Part shown: positions 1-7,077 of the stretch, one piece after another
Layout: every line of letters begins with the position of its first letter
How positions within the stretch are numbered: position 1 is the first letter of the stretch
Origin: DATDDB01 sp041490205
GTDB lineage: Bacteria > Pseudomonadota > Gammaproteobacteria > Burkholderiales > Gallionellaceae
Assembly (NCBI GenBank): GCA_041490205.1
Contig: JBGPSQ010000023.1
Location: forward strand, 1 to 21,798
Direction of reading: 5' to 3'
Length of the DNA: 21,798 bases
Notes under the pieces: model-generated
Told to the model about the DNA's origin: nothing
The model's database searches: none
What the model saw: the letters and a program-made list of their open reading frames with translations, nothing else
Translations under genes and position numbers: made by a program

Positions 1-64
1 CGGCCTGCGCCTGGTGTATTTCGAGTTGTGCCTGGTTAAGTCCGGACAGTGCTTGTTTGATCAT
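1..64 (-). CDS. Partial unknown protein, N-terminal end only
   Basis: An open frame runs off the left edge. Starting from the ATG at 64 it reads MIKQALSGLNQAQLEIHQAQ. A second in-frame ATG at 79 would add five residues (MSGVA). I prefer 64 because an AGGTG Shine-Dalgarno-like stretch precedes it, while nothing similar precedes 79. A TTGACA hexamer on the minus strand (106-111) between the upstream cyclase gene and this start could be a -35 element, but no well-spaced -10 is obvious. About 21 residues are too few to name a family. The gene lies directly downstream of the diguanylate cyclase in the same direction, so read-through is possible. Confidence 0.4.
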   Translation of the reverse strand, partial: MIKQALSGLNQAQLEIHQAQA

Positions 65-174
65 CGCGACACCTGACATAGTATTCAGATGACGTTGATT
101 TTAGGTGTCAAAACCTATGCCGTAAATATGCCTAACGACCTAAGTATATTGATATAAGTATATATACCTATGCA

Positions 175-1323
175 TTACGCATGAATACCGTGATGGAATC
201 TGATGGCGTTGCGGCCGCTGCCCTTTGCCCGGTACATGGCGGCATCGGCGCACTTGAGGATGTGTTCTTCGCTGGCGGCGGCGCCGGCGAAAAGGGCCAC
301 GCCGATGCTCGAAGTGCAGCTATGCTCCACACGCTTGTGGCCCGCATCCTTGACGTGGATGGCCAGTTCGTAGGGCTTGCCCAGCAACTCCCGCACCTTT
401 TCCGCCGTTTGGTGAGCGTTGCTTCTGGCGTGCTCGCTTTCATGCCCCAGGTGGCCCAGGATAACCACGAATTCGTCGCCGCCGTAGCGGGCCACCACGT
501 CCACTTCGCGCACGCAGTCGATGATGCGCTGGGCCGCTTCCTGCAGCAGCAGGTCTCCCGCGCCATGCCCATGCCGGTCGTTGAGGGGCTTGAAGTTGTC
601 CAGGTCGATGAACAGCACTGCGCCATATTGCCCGGTGCGCTTGCTGATGGCGATGTTCTCGACAAGCCGCTGGTGCAGGCGGCGGCGGTTGGGCAGGCGG
701 GTCAGCGCATCGGTTCCGGAGAGCGATTCCAACTCGCGCTCGTTCCGGTCGGCTGCGAATTCGCCCACCCAGACCAGGATGAAAATCGAGAACATCACTG
801 AACCGGCGAAGGATAGCCGCATGAGCCCCGCCAGCGCATCGTCCACATGCTGCAATGCCGGGTTCGCGGACACCCCGGCGAATTCGCAATAAAGAAACAG
901 CGCCGCATTCAGCGTGAATACGGCAAGTATGCTCAGCCACTGCCGCAGCGGGAAGAAGGTGACGGACAGCATGGCAAACAAAATGAAATAGTAATGCAGG
1001 CCGAACCTGGAGCCGTAAACCGCCCAGGTCATTACGGCGATGGACACGGGAAGCGACAGGGATAACAACCAGCTTGCCCGCGTAAAGTGCCCGCGCCGAT
1101 TCAGCCAGGGCACGGCGGCAGCCGTGAAGTAAAACGGGATGGCCAGCAGGTTTGATTCGATCAGCGCCGGATTGCCGATCATGGAGTTGATCCCGGCGAA
1201 GAGCAGCATCGTCAGGATGGTAATGAGGGCTGTGATATTGGCGTGCAATATCTTGCGCTTCAGCGAATGGTTCGCAGCCGCATCGCATCCCCAGTGCAAG
1301 CAGTTTTTCAGCAGCGTAATCAA
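175..1323 (-). CDS. Membrane diguanylate cyclase (GGDEF)
   Basis: This protein is predicted to make c-di-GMP from two GTP at the inner membrane. Residues about 27-190 form roughly six hydrophobic helices with short loops, a membrane sensor without a recognisable periplasmic ligand domain. A GGDEF domain follows. It has the entry motif DALTRLPNRR (205-214), the FIDLDNFKPLND stretch (238-249) and an intact GGDEF at 281-285. An RxxD allosteric inhibition site (R272, D275) sits five residues before GGDEF, so product feedback is expected. The start is TTG at 1323. An in-frame stop lies six codons upstream, there is no in-frame ATG before the first helix, and no strong ribosome binding site is visible, so the start is uncertain. 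There is no EAL or HD-GYP domain. The input signal is unknown. Confidence 0.9.
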   Translation of the reverse strand: MITLLKNCLHWGCDAAANHSLKRKILHANITALITILTMLLFAGINSMIGNPALIESNLLAIPFYFTAAAVPWLNRRGHFTRASWLLSLSLPVSIAVMTWAVYGSRFGLHYYFILFAMLSVTFFPLRQWLSILAVFTLNAALFLYCEFAGVSANPALQHVDDALAGLMRLSFAGSVMFSIFILVWVGEFAADRNERELESLSGTDALTRLPNRRRLHQRLVENIAISKRTGQYGAVLFIDLDNFKPLNDRHGHGAGDLLLQEAAQRIIDCVREVDVVARYGGDEFVVILGHLGHESEHARSNAHQTAEKVRELLGKPYELAIHVKDAGHKRVEHSCTSSIGVALFAGAAASEEHILKCADAAMYRAKGSGRNAIRFHHGIHA

Positions 1324-1464
1324 ATTTGTCGTGATGATTTAAATGGAGTGCGCGGCAGGCAGGCTGCCCGGACGCCCGGAGTAACTTCACCCGGGCATAT
1401 TCACAGAACCGGCAATTCGGGCGGGGGCGGTGTTTATAGTGTCCTTCTCACCGCGTTCTTCCCC

Positions 1465-1520
1465 AAGGTCTTTCCCCGGGGGCTTGCCCCAAGACCTTTC
1501 CCCGGGGGCTTGCCCCCAAG
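1465..1520. repeat. Two-copy GC-rich hairpin repeat
   Basis: The 20-base string TTTCCCCGGGGGCTTGCCCC occurs at 1471-1490 and again at 1497-1516, a period of 26 bases. Each copy contains CCCCGGGG and a GGGG-CTTG-CCCC hairpin. The outer segments AAGGTCTT (1465-1472) and AAGACCTT (1491-1498) are exact reverse complements, so the first copy can also form a longer stem. There is no T-run beside it. It resembles an extragenic palindromic repeat more than a simple terminator. Confidence 0.7.
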
Positions 1521-1689
1521 GTTATATATTTCACCCGCCAGCCGGGCAATGAATTTGTGCCGGATGATCCCTTTATCAATCCGGCCAAACAGATATTTAG
1601 CTATGATTCTAGCATATCGCCCATCCGGCAAGCGGCTGCGGGCTTAGTAACCACGCAACAAGTATGGGAAAAGAAGGGGAATTTTAAGA

Positions 1690-1708
1690 GGGCCGGGCTG
1701 CCCGGCCC
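1690..1708 (-). terminator. Probable terminator of the folate/isoprenoid block
   Basis: GGGCCGGGC and GCCCGGCCC are perfect 9-base arms around a single base, starting six bases beyond the amidotransferase stop codon. On the minus strand the hairpin is followed by TCTTAAAATT, a weak U-rich tract. The position fits the 3' end of the minus-strand gene run. The T tract is imperfect, so efficiency is uncertain. Confidence 0.55.
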
Positions 1709-1713
1709 GCAGC

Positions 1714-2421
1714 CTAGGCCGAGAGGCCCAAGAGCCAGCGTTCATAAAGCCGCCGCGCCACTTCGTGCAGCATCGGCAACTTTTCGGCCGTCTGCGCCTG
1801 CATGGCTGCGGCGCTCTGCACACCGGGGCTGGCGGCGCTTGCGGCGATTTCATCCGCGCCGATCTTGCACCAGTCGGTGATCATTTCCGCGGTCATTTCG
1901 ATGTGGCATTGCAGCGCGAGGTGCTTGCCCAGCGCGAATCCCTGGTTGAAGCAATAATCGCTGGACAAAAATTTCGCCGCGCCGAGCGGCAGGCCGAAGG
2001 TTTCGCCGTGCCAGTGGAAGGCATCGAACGAGCCCACGCTGCCGAACCAGGCGCGCGCCGTGTCGTTCTCCGCAACGGTGACCTTGCCCCAGCCGATTTC
2101 CTTGCACGAATTGCGCACTTCCACCGCGCCAAGCGCACGGGCCATGAGTTGACCGCCCAGGCAGTGGCCGAGCACGGGAATGTCCTGCCCCACTGCTTCG
2201 CGGATCAGCGCCAGCACCGGAGGAATCCACGGAAGTTTGTCGTTCACGCTCATCGGCCCGCCCATGAACACCAGGCCGGAATATTCTTCCACATCGAGCG
2301 GCAGGGGAGAATGCGCGTCTATGCGGATGAGCTGCCAGGGAATGCCCTTCTCATCGAGAAATTCAGCGAAATAGCCGGGGCCCTCGCTGGGGGCATGGCG
2401 GAATATGGCGATGGGTTTCAT
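1714..2421 (-). CDS. Class I glutamine amidotransferase-like protein
   Basis: This 235-residue protein belongs to the type 1 glutamine amidotransferase superfamily (GMP synthase GATase-like). Members of this family hydrolyse glutamine to ammonia or act as related gamma-glutamyl hydrolases. The nucleophile elbow is GHCLGGQ with Cys87, the oxyanion strand is FMGGPMSV (52-59), and the remaining triad is His173/Glu175 in the CHIEM motif. An FHWHGE stretch (135-140) is typical of the stand-alone subgroup. No synthetase domain is attached, so the acceptor substrate cannot be read from sequence. It is the last gene of the minus-strand run, 105 bases after folE2. That AT-rich gap could hold its own promoter, but none is clear. 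The ATG at 2421 has a weak ribosome binding site. Confidence 0.85.
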   Translation of the reverse strand: MKPIAIFRHAPSEGPGYFAEFLDEKGIPWQLIRIDAHSPLPLDVEEYSGLVFMGGPMSVNDKLPWIPPVLALIREAVGQDIPVLGHCLGGQLMARALGAVEVRNSCKEIGWGKVTVAENDTARAWFGSVGSFDAFHWHGETFGLPLGAAKFLSSDYCFNQGFALGKHLALQCHIEMTAEMITDWCKIGADEIAASAASPGVQSAAAMQAQTAEKLPMLHEVARRLYERWLLGLSA

Positions 2422-2526
2422 GGTTATGAGTGTTGGGTAAAAATAGTGGGCGGAAATCGGGGGTTAAATAACATTAATAGTAGTATGGATTTTACCCTAT
2501 CTTTCTTTCCGCGTCTTTTCCCGTTC

Positions 2527-3330
2527 TCAATCCTTGGTTTTATCTCGCTCTATCAGGGCGTAAGCCGAGTGATTATGGATGGATTCGAAGTTTTCAGATT
2601 CGACGACATAGGCTTCGATGCGCTCGTCCGCGTTGAGTGCTGCGGCGACATCGCGCACCATGTCCTCGACGAACTTGGGGTTGTCGTAGGCTCGCTCGGT
2701 GACGAATTTTTCGTCCGGGCGCTTGAGCAGGCCGTACAGTTCGCACGAAGCCTGTTCTTCGGCGAAACGCACCACTTCCTCTATCCACACCGATTTCTTG
2801 GTGCGCACGGTGATGGTGACGTGCGAGCGCTGGTTGTGCGCGCCGCGCGCGGAGATTTTCTTGGAGCACGGGCACAGGCTGGTGACCGGCACCTGCACGC
2901 GCATGGTGAAGCGGTAATCGCCGTTGTTGACCTCGCCGATGAAGGAGACCTCGTAATCCAGCAGGCTCTGCACGCCGGAGACCGGCGCGGTCTTGTTGAC
3001 GAAATAGGGAAAGGCCATTTCGATGTGGCCGGATTTCGCCTCCAGCTTTTCCACCATTTCCTGCAGGATGCCGTGGAACGATTCCACCGAGATTTCGCGT
3101 CCGTGCTGGTTGAGTATCTCGACGAAGCGCGACATGTGCGTGCCCTTGAAATCATGCGGCAGGTGCACGTACATATTGAACGTGGCGATGGTGTGCTGCA
3201 CGCCCACGCTCTTGTCCTTGACGACGACGGGATGGCGGATGCCCTTGATGCCCACCCGGTCGATGGCCAGATGGCGCGTATCGGCCAGGTTCTGTACGTC
3301 CGGTATGGTAGCGGTATGTTTGGCTGACAT
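2527..3330 (-). CDS. folE2: GTP cyclohydrolase FolE2 (type IB)
   Basis: FolE2 converts GTP to 7,8-dihydroneopterin triphosphate, the first step to tetrahydrofolate and to queuosine-type 7-deazapurines, in the cytoplasm. The 267-residue length and the block VTSLCPCSKKISARGAHNQR (149-168) are diagnostic of COG1469, with conserved Cys153/Cys155 and His166 in the metal/active-site region. The C-terminal ENFESIHNHSAYA segment (247-259) is also characteristic. The ATG at 3330 is preceded by an AGAGAG ribosome binding site. In many bacteria FolE2 replaces the zinc enzyme FolE and is zinc-starvation controlled. I see no Zur-type palindrome upstream here, and the gene simply follows dxs in the same direction after a hairpin repeat. 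Whether a FolE paralogue exists elsewhere cannot be seen. Confidence 0.95.
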   Translation of the reverse strand: MSAKHTATIPDVQNLADTRHLAIDRVGIKGIRHPVVVKDKSVGVQHTIATFNMYVHLPHDFKGTHMSRFVEILNQHGREISVESFHGILQEMVEKLEAKSGHIEMAFPYFVNKTAPVSGVQSLLDYEVSFIGEVNNGDYRFTMRVQVPVTSLCPCSKKISARGAHNQRSHVTITVRTKKSVWIEEVVRFAEEQASCELYGLLKRPDEKFVTERAYDNPKFVEDMVRDVAAALNADERIEAYVVESENFESIHNHSAYALIERDKTKD

Positions 3331-3364
3331 GGCTATGCTCTCTTGAAAACCTCCCTCTCCCCAG

Positions 3365-3412
3365 CCCCTCTCCCGCTTGCGGGAGAGGGGTGCGCGATAG
3401 CGCGGGAGAGGG
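3365..3412. repeat. Perfect 12-bp-stem hairpin repeat, plus half copy
   Basis: CCCCTCTCCCGC (3365-3376) and GCGGGAGAGGGG (3379-3390) are exact reverse complements around TT. A further half copy, GCGGGAGAGGG, follows at 3402-3412. A degenerate relative (CCTCTCCCTCCCGCTGGCGG) lies at about 5311-5330 in the next spacer of the same gene run. There is no T-run, so it is more likely a dispersed palindromic repeat than a rho-independent terminator. In RNA it could attenuate or stabilise transcripts between dxs and folE2. Confidence 0.75.
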
Positions 3413-3442
3413 TCCGGTAATTATAACCTATATCCGAGATAT

Positions 3443-5287
3443 TCAATCAGGTATAGCCCGGCGCACGGCTGCGGCGATGCCATCGGCATCCAGCCCGCAC
3501 AGCCTGAGCAATTGCCCGTGCTCGCCCTGCTCGATGAAACGGTCCGGCAGGCCGAGATGCAGGATGGGCACGCGCACGCCGTGCTTGTCCAGGCATTCCG
3601 CCACCGCACTCCCCGCCCCGCCCTGTATGGTGTTCTCTTCCACCGTCACCAGCAGCTTATGCTCGCGCGCCAGTTGCAGCACCAGCTCTTCGTCCAGCGG
3701 CTTGATGAAGCGCATGTTGGCGACCGTGGCGTCCAGTTGTTCCGCCGCCTGCAAGGCGGGCGCCAGCATGGCGCCGAAGGAGAGGATGGCCGCTTGCTTG
3801 CCCTTGCGGCGCACGATGCCCTTGCCCACCTGAATGCTTATCAGGCCCGGCTCGATGGCAGCGCCGGGGCCGCAGCCGCGCGGATAGCGCACCGCACTCG
3901 GGCCATCGTGGCGGTAGGCGGTGGTCAGCATCTTGCGGCATTCGTCCTCGTCGGCGGGTGCCATCACCGTCATGTTGGGAATGCAGCGCATGAAGCTCAG
4001 GTCGAAGCTGCCCGCATGGGTCGCGCCGTCCGCGCCGACCAGGCCGCCGCGGTCTATCGCCAGCATCACCGGCAGGTTCTGGATGGCGATGTCGTGAATG
4101 AGTTGGTCGTAGGCGCGCTGCAAAAATGTCGAGTAGATCGCCACCACCGGCTTCATGCCCTCGCAGGCAGCGCCCGCGGCGAAGGTGAGCGCGTGCTGCT
4201 CGGCGATGCCCACATCGAAATAGCGCTCGGGAAATTTTTGCGAGAATTCCACCATGCCCGAGCCTTCGCACATGGCGGGGGTGATGCCGAGCAGGCGGCT
4301 ATCCTGCTCCGCCATGTCGCACAGCCAGCGGCCGAAAATCGAGGTGTAGGAAGGCTGGCCTTCCTCCTGCGGCTCGATGCCGTTTTCCCGGTCGAATTTG
4401 CCCACGCCGTGGTACAGCACGCTGTCTTCTTCGGCATGGGGATAGCCCCGGCCCTTCTGCGTGACCACATGCAGGAACTGCGGGCCCGAGAGCTTCTGGA
4501 TGTTCCTCATGGTGTCCACCAGCACGCCCACGTCGTGACCGTCCACGGGGCCGATGTAATTGAAGCCGAACTCCTCAAACAGCGTGCCCGGCGTGACCAT
4601 GCCCTTCATGTGCTCCTCGGCGCGCTTGGCGAATTCCAGCATGGGCGGCATGCCCTTGAGCATCTTCTCGCCGCTGCGCCGCATGGCCGCATAAAAACGC
4701 CCGGACATGAGCTTCGCCAGGTAATTGTTGAGCGCGCCCACCGGGCGCGAGATGGACATGTCGTTGTCGTTGAGGATCACCAGCAGGTTGGCGTCGAGCA
4801 CACCCGCGTTGTTCAGCGCCTCGAAGGCCATGCCGCCGGTCATGGCGCCGTCGCCGATGATCGCAATCGCGCGCCGGTCGCTGCCCTCGGCGCGCGCGGC
4901 AACCGCCATGCCCAGCGCGGCGGAGATCGAGGTGCTGGAATGCGCCGTGCCGAAGGAATCGTAGGGGCTTTCTTCGCGCTTGGGGAAGCCGGAGATGCCG
5001 CCCATCGTGCGCAGCCCGCTCATCGCCTCGCGCCGCCCGGTGAGTATCTTGTGCGTGTAGGTCTGGTGGCCCACGTCCCACACCAGCCGGTCGTGCGGCG
5101 TGTTGAACACGTAATGCAGCGCGATGGTCAGCTCCACCGTGCCGAGGTTGGAGGACAAATGCCCGCCGGTCTTGCTCACCGACTCGATGAGGAATTCGCG
5201 CAGTTCGTCCGCGAGCTGCGGCAATTGCTTGCGCTCCAGCTTGCGCAAATCGTCGGGAAGGTTAATGGTGTTCAACAGCGAATACAT
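3443..5287 (-). CDS. dxs: 1-deoxy-D-xylulose-5-phosphate synthase
   Basis: Dxs condenses pyruvate and glyceraldehyde-3-phosphate to DXP using thiamine diphosphate. This is the entry step of the MEP isoprenoid pathway and also feeds thiamine and pyridoxal synthesis. The 614 residues match the family length. Landmarks are His43 in GGHLSSNLG, the ThDP/Mg motif GDGAMTGG (145-152) with the later ND pair (173-174), catalytic Glu363 in DVGIAEQHALTFAAG, and DRGGLVGADGATHAG (412-426). The ATG at 5287 has an AAGGAA ribosome binding site nine bases upstream. It follows ispA in the same direction, though 203 bases of repeat-rich DNA separate them, so it may need its own promoter. Confidence 0.98.
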   Translation of the reverse strand: MYSLLNTINLPDDLRKLERKQLPQLADELREFLIESVSKTGGHLSSNLGTVELTIALHYVFNTPHDRLVWDVGHQTYTHKILTGRREAMSGLRTMGGISGFPKREESPYDSFGTAHSSTSISAALGMAVAARAEGSDRRAIAIIGDGAMTGGMAFEALNNAGVLDANLLVILNDNDMSISRPVGALNNYLAKLMSGRFYAAMRRSGEKMLKGMPPMLEFAKRAEEHMKGMVTPGTLFEEFGFNYIGPVDGHDVGVLVDTMRNIQKLSGPQFLHVVTQKGRGYPHAEEDSVLYHGVGKFDRENGIEPQEEGQPSYTSIFGRWLCDMAEQDSRLLGITPAMCEGSGMVEFSQKFPERYFDVGIAEQHALTFAAGAACEGMKPVVAIYSTFLQRAYDQLIHDIAIQNLPVMLAIDRGGLVGADGATHAGSFDLSFMRCIPNMTVMAPADEDECRKMLTTAYRHDGPSAVRYPRGCGPGAAIEPGLISIQVGKGIVRRKGKQAAILSFGAMLAPALQAAEQLDATVANMRFIKPLDEELVLQLAREHKLLVTVEENTIQGGAGSAVAECLDKHGVRVPILHLGLPDRFIEQGEHGQLLRLCGLDADGIAAAVRRAIPD

Positions 5288-5383
5288 CAGTTTGTTTCCT
5301 TAGTGTCCTCTCCCTCCCGCTGGCGGAAGCAGATGCCGTAATGGCCGGAGAGGAATGATCCCTTAATATTTTCGTAAGCCACC

Positions 5384-5463
5384 GTAGGGTGGATAAAGCA
5401 GCGCAGCGGCGTATCCACCAGCAGTTGGTGGATACGCGCCTGACGGCGCTTTATCCACCCTGC
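5384..5463. repeat. Paired GTAG-headed REP elements (BIME-like)
   Basis: On the plus strand GTAG (5384-5387) is followed by GGTGGATA (5388-5395), a 16-base middle, and TATCCACC (5412-5419). On the minus strand GCAG (5463-5460) is followed by GGTGGATA (5459-5452) and TATCCACC (5434-5427). Two REP units therefore stand head to head, and outer arms (5386-5399 with 5448-5461) make a nested cruciform. This matches the known layout of REP/BIME elements mobilised by RAYT transposases: a GTAG-type tetranucleotide plus an imperfect palindrome. It lies in the ispA-dxs spacer. No RAYT gene is in the window. Confidence 0.8.
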
Positions 5464-5490
5464 CTGACAGGGCCGATATAACAACATCCA

Positions 5491-6432
5491 TCAATATTTG
5501 CGCAACACAATAAAGTCCGCCAACTCGCGCAGCCTGCGCGCGCCTTCGCCAAACGTACCCAGCACCTCCAGCGCCTCGGCGTGCAATCTTGCCGCCATCT
5601 GCTTCGCTTCGCGCACGCCCAGCAGGGTAACGTAAGTCGGCTTGTCGTTGTCCGCATCCTTGCCCGCGGTCTTGCCCAGGGTGGCGGTGTCGGCCTCGCT
5701 ATCCAGCACGTCGTCCACCACCTGGAAGGCCAAGCCCACGCAATGGCCGTAGCGCTCCAGCGCGTCCAGTTGCGCATCATTTGCTTTGCCGCAGTGCGCG
5801 CCCAGCATGATGGCGGCGCGAATGAGCGCACCGGTCTTGTGGATGTGCATCTGCTCCAGTTGCGGCAGGGCGAGCTGCTTGCCCACGCTTTCCAGATCTA
5901 TCGCCTGCCCGCCCGCCATGCCGCGCGAGCCGGAGGCCACCGCCAGCAGCTTGACCATTTCCAGTTGGCGCGCGGGATCGTCGTTCAAATGGTGCGCCGC
6001 AAGCAGCTGGAACGCAAGGCTTTGCAGGGCATCGCCCACCAGGAGCGCGGTGGCATCGTCGTATTCCACATGGCAGGTAGGCTTGCCCCGGCGCAGCACG
6101 TCGTCGTCCATGCAGGGCATGTCGTCGTGCACCAGGGAATAGGCGTGGATCAGTTCCACGGCGGCGGCGGCGATATTCACGCGCTCGATGCCGGCACCGG
6201 CCAACTCGCCTGCGGCAAAGGCCAGCAGCGGGCGCACGCGCTTGCCGCCTTCCAGCACGCTGTAGCGCATGGCCTGGTGCAGGCGCTGCGGGGCGATGTC
6301 GCCCGCGGGCAGCAGGCGGCGCAGCACTTCTTCGAAGCGGTTTTGATGGGCCGCAGCCCAGGACTGGAATTCAGGCATCTTTTGGAAATCAGGTGTCTTT
6401 TGGAAATCGGGCATCCGGGGGAAATCAGGCAT
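5491..6432 (-). CDS. ispA: Farnesyl/geranyl diphosphate synthase
   Basis: IspA is a class I trans-prenyltransferase that adds isopentenyl diphosphate to DMAPP and GPP to give farnesyl diphosphate, the precursor of quinones and undecaprenyl lipids. Motifs present are GGKRVRP (62-68), the first Asp-rich motif DDMPCMDD (103-110) and the second QVVDDVLD (237-244). The 313 residues slightly exceed the usual length of around 300. The excess is an N-terminal set of four six-residue repeats (MPDFPR, MPDFQK, TPDFQK, MPEFQS) encoded by an 18-bp tandem repeat. I chose the ATG at 6432 because CAGGT lies suitably upstream and it overlaps the xseB stop by eight bases, suggesting translational coupling. The later Met codons (6414, 6378) have no ribosome binding site. 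Confidence 0.93.
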   Translation of the reverse strand: MPDFPRMPDFQKTPDFQKMPEFQSWAAAHQNRFEEVLRRLLPAGDIAPQRLHQAMRYSVLEGGKRVRPLLAFAAGELAGAGIERVNIAAAAVELIHAYSLVHDDMPCMDDDVLRRGKPTCHVEYDDATALLVGDALQSLAFQLLAAHHLNDDPARQLEMVKLLAVASGSRGMAGGQAIDLESVGKQLALPQLEQMHIHKTGALIRAAIMLGAHCGKANDAQLDALERYGHCVGLAFQVVDDVLDSEADTATLGKTAGKDADNDKPTYVTLLGVREAKQMAARLHAEALEVLGTFGEGARRLRELADFIVLRKY

Positions 6433-6437
6433 CCGGG
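6366..6437. repeat. Four-unit 18-bp tandem repeat over xseB/ispA junction
   Basis: Four 18-base units, all beginning GGAA on the plus strand, occupy 6366-6383, 6384-6401, 6402-6419 and 6420-6437. Adjacent units differ at only a few positions. Read on the minus strand they encode the repeating N-terminal hexapeptide of IspA. The first-read unit also supplies the last codons and stop of xseB. Three of the four units carry an in-frame ATG. Confidence 0.9.
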
Positions 6438-6670
6438 GTACCTGAAGAATTGGCGGAGAAATCCTTGAGTATGCCGCTTTCCAGCACGCGCACCTGCTGC
6501 TGCGCGTCTTCCAGGCGGGTGCGGCACTGCCCCAGCAACTCCGCGCCGCGCTTGTAGGCGGCGAGCGATTCTTCCAGGGACAGCTTGCCCGTCTCCATCT
6601 CCGCCACCACTTTTTCCAGCTCGGCCAGCGCCGCCTCGAAACTGGCGGTTTTTTGGGGCTTTGCGGCCAT
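6425..6670 (-). CDS. xseB: Exodeoxyribonuclease VII small subunit
   Basis: XseB assembles in several copies around the XseA catalytic subunit to form exonuclease VII, which degrades single-stranded DNA to oligonucleotides. The 81 residues match the family. The core FEAALAELEKVVAEMETGKL (11-30), followed by SLEESLAAYKRGAELLGQCR, is the recognisable helical hairpin. It is the first gene of the xseB-ispA-dxs run, a classic proteobacterial order, and its stop lies inside the ispA start region. The ATG at 6670 is only about 23 bases from a predicted transcription start and has a weak GGA ribosome binding site. The C-terminal residues SSGTPDA are unlike the conserved core and come partly from the tandem repeat. 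Confidence 0.95.
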   Translation of the reverse strand: MAAKPQKTASFEAALAELEKVVAEMETGKLSLEESLAAYKRGAELLGQCRTRLEDAQQQVRVLESGILKDFSANSSGTPDA

Positions 6671-6699
6671 GTGTAGATTCCAAATGCGTAAAGGGTAGC

Positions 6700-6729
6700 A
6701 TTCTACTAAAGGACACCCTTAAATTCCAA
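6700..6729 (-). promoter_or_regulatory. Candidate sigma-70 promoter for xseB-ispA
   Basis: On the minus strand TTGGAA (6729-6724) and TAGAAT (6705-6700) are separated by 18 bases. The predicted start falls near 6693, giving a 5' leader of about 23 bases to the xseB ATG. It is the best pair in the gap. The assignment is by eye only. Confidence 0.45.
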
Positions 6730-6926
6730 TTTTGCGGGTGTCGTCCATGCGATTTGCCTGCAAAATCGCGTCCGAAACACCGTTCTTACCCCGGAGCAGG
6801 CTCATCTTCGAGGCATCCGCGGCGCCCAATAGGGCTGCCGCAGAATGCCCTGCCCGTGGATTATTACGGGTCATCAATCGCCAGGATCGATTCGCCCGGA
6901 AGCAAACCGCCAACGAGCGCGCCACT

Positions 6927-6943
6927 TTATGCAAAATGCATAA
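6927..6943. promoter_or_regulatory. Perfect palindrome, candidate operator
   Basis: TTATGCA-AAA-TGCATAA is an exact inverted repeat with a three-base spacer. It lies about 135 bases before the ATG of the AttH-like gene and just upstream of a possible -35. Size and symmetry suit a dimeric helix-turn-helix regulator. No regulator gene adjoins it, so the binding protein is unknown. Confidence 0.4.
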
Positions 6944-6956
6944 CTCGTTATTTATA

Positions 6957-6984
6957 TTGTGATTTATTGTTTTGATGTTAAATT
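6957..6984 (+). promoter_or_regulatory. Weak candidate promoter for the AttH-like gene
   Basis: TTGTGA (6957-6962) and TAAATT (6979-6984) are spaced by 16 bases in the most AT-rich part of the gap. The predicted 5' leader would be about 87 bases. Both hexamers deviate from consensus, so this is tentative. Confidence 0.3.
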
Positions 6985-7077
6985 ACTGTCCGCATTTCCC
7001 GGGGGCATCAATAACTACAAATACCCCCATTCTTCCCTTTGAGTTCCACATAAAAACCTAGCAATGGAGAATTAAAC

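Larger units (their letters stand above)
1324..1713. other. Intergenic region with GC-rich repeats
   Basis: This 390-base gap separates the amidotransferase stop from the cyclase start, with both genes on the minus strand. It holds the duplicated GC-rich hairpin segment at 1465-1520 and the terminator-like hairpin at 1690-1708. The middle part (about 1560-1640) is more AT-rich and contains minus-strand TAGAAT and TAAATA hexamers that could serve as -10 elements for the cyclase. No convincing -35 partner was found. Short open frames here have no ribosome binding site and overlap the repeats, so I do not call a gene. Confidence 0.5.
6671..7077. other. Divergent intergenic region
   Basis: This 407-base gap lies between two divergent genes. 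Near xseB it carries a candidate minus-strand promoter. At 6712-6742 (GACACCC/GGGTGTC) and 6749-6769 (GCGATTT/AAATCGC) there are two short inverted repeats. The half nearer 7078 becomes AT-rich and holds a perfect 7-3-7 palindrome at 6927-6943 and a weak promoter candidate at 6957-6984. Open frames of about 70-76 codons exist here, but they lack ribosome binding sites and have an arginine-rich, low-plausibility composition, so none is called. Confidence 0.5.

Noticed and set aside
1465..1520. CRISPR array
   Set aside because: There are only two units, with six bases between identical 20-mers and strong internal palindromes. No cas genes are present.
1765..3327. 520-codon plus-strand open frame
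   Set aside because: It is antisense to the amidotransferase and folE2, has a His/Arg/Ala-rich composition and no ribosome binding site. It is a shadow of GC-rich coding DNA.
3331..3442. Zur-type operator upstream of folE2
   Set aside because: folE2 is zinc-regulated in some bacteria, but no AT-rich Zur-like palindrome is present. The inverted repeat here is a GC-rich hairpin.
3512..5341. 609-codon plus-strand open frame
   Set aside because: It lies entirely antisense to dxs, which is certain by motifs, and the translation is low-complexity and His/Arg-rich.
6732..6962. 76-codon open frame in the divergent gap
   Set aside because: There is no ribosome binding site, the composition is arginine-rich, and it overlaps the likely regulatory region of the AttH-like gene.
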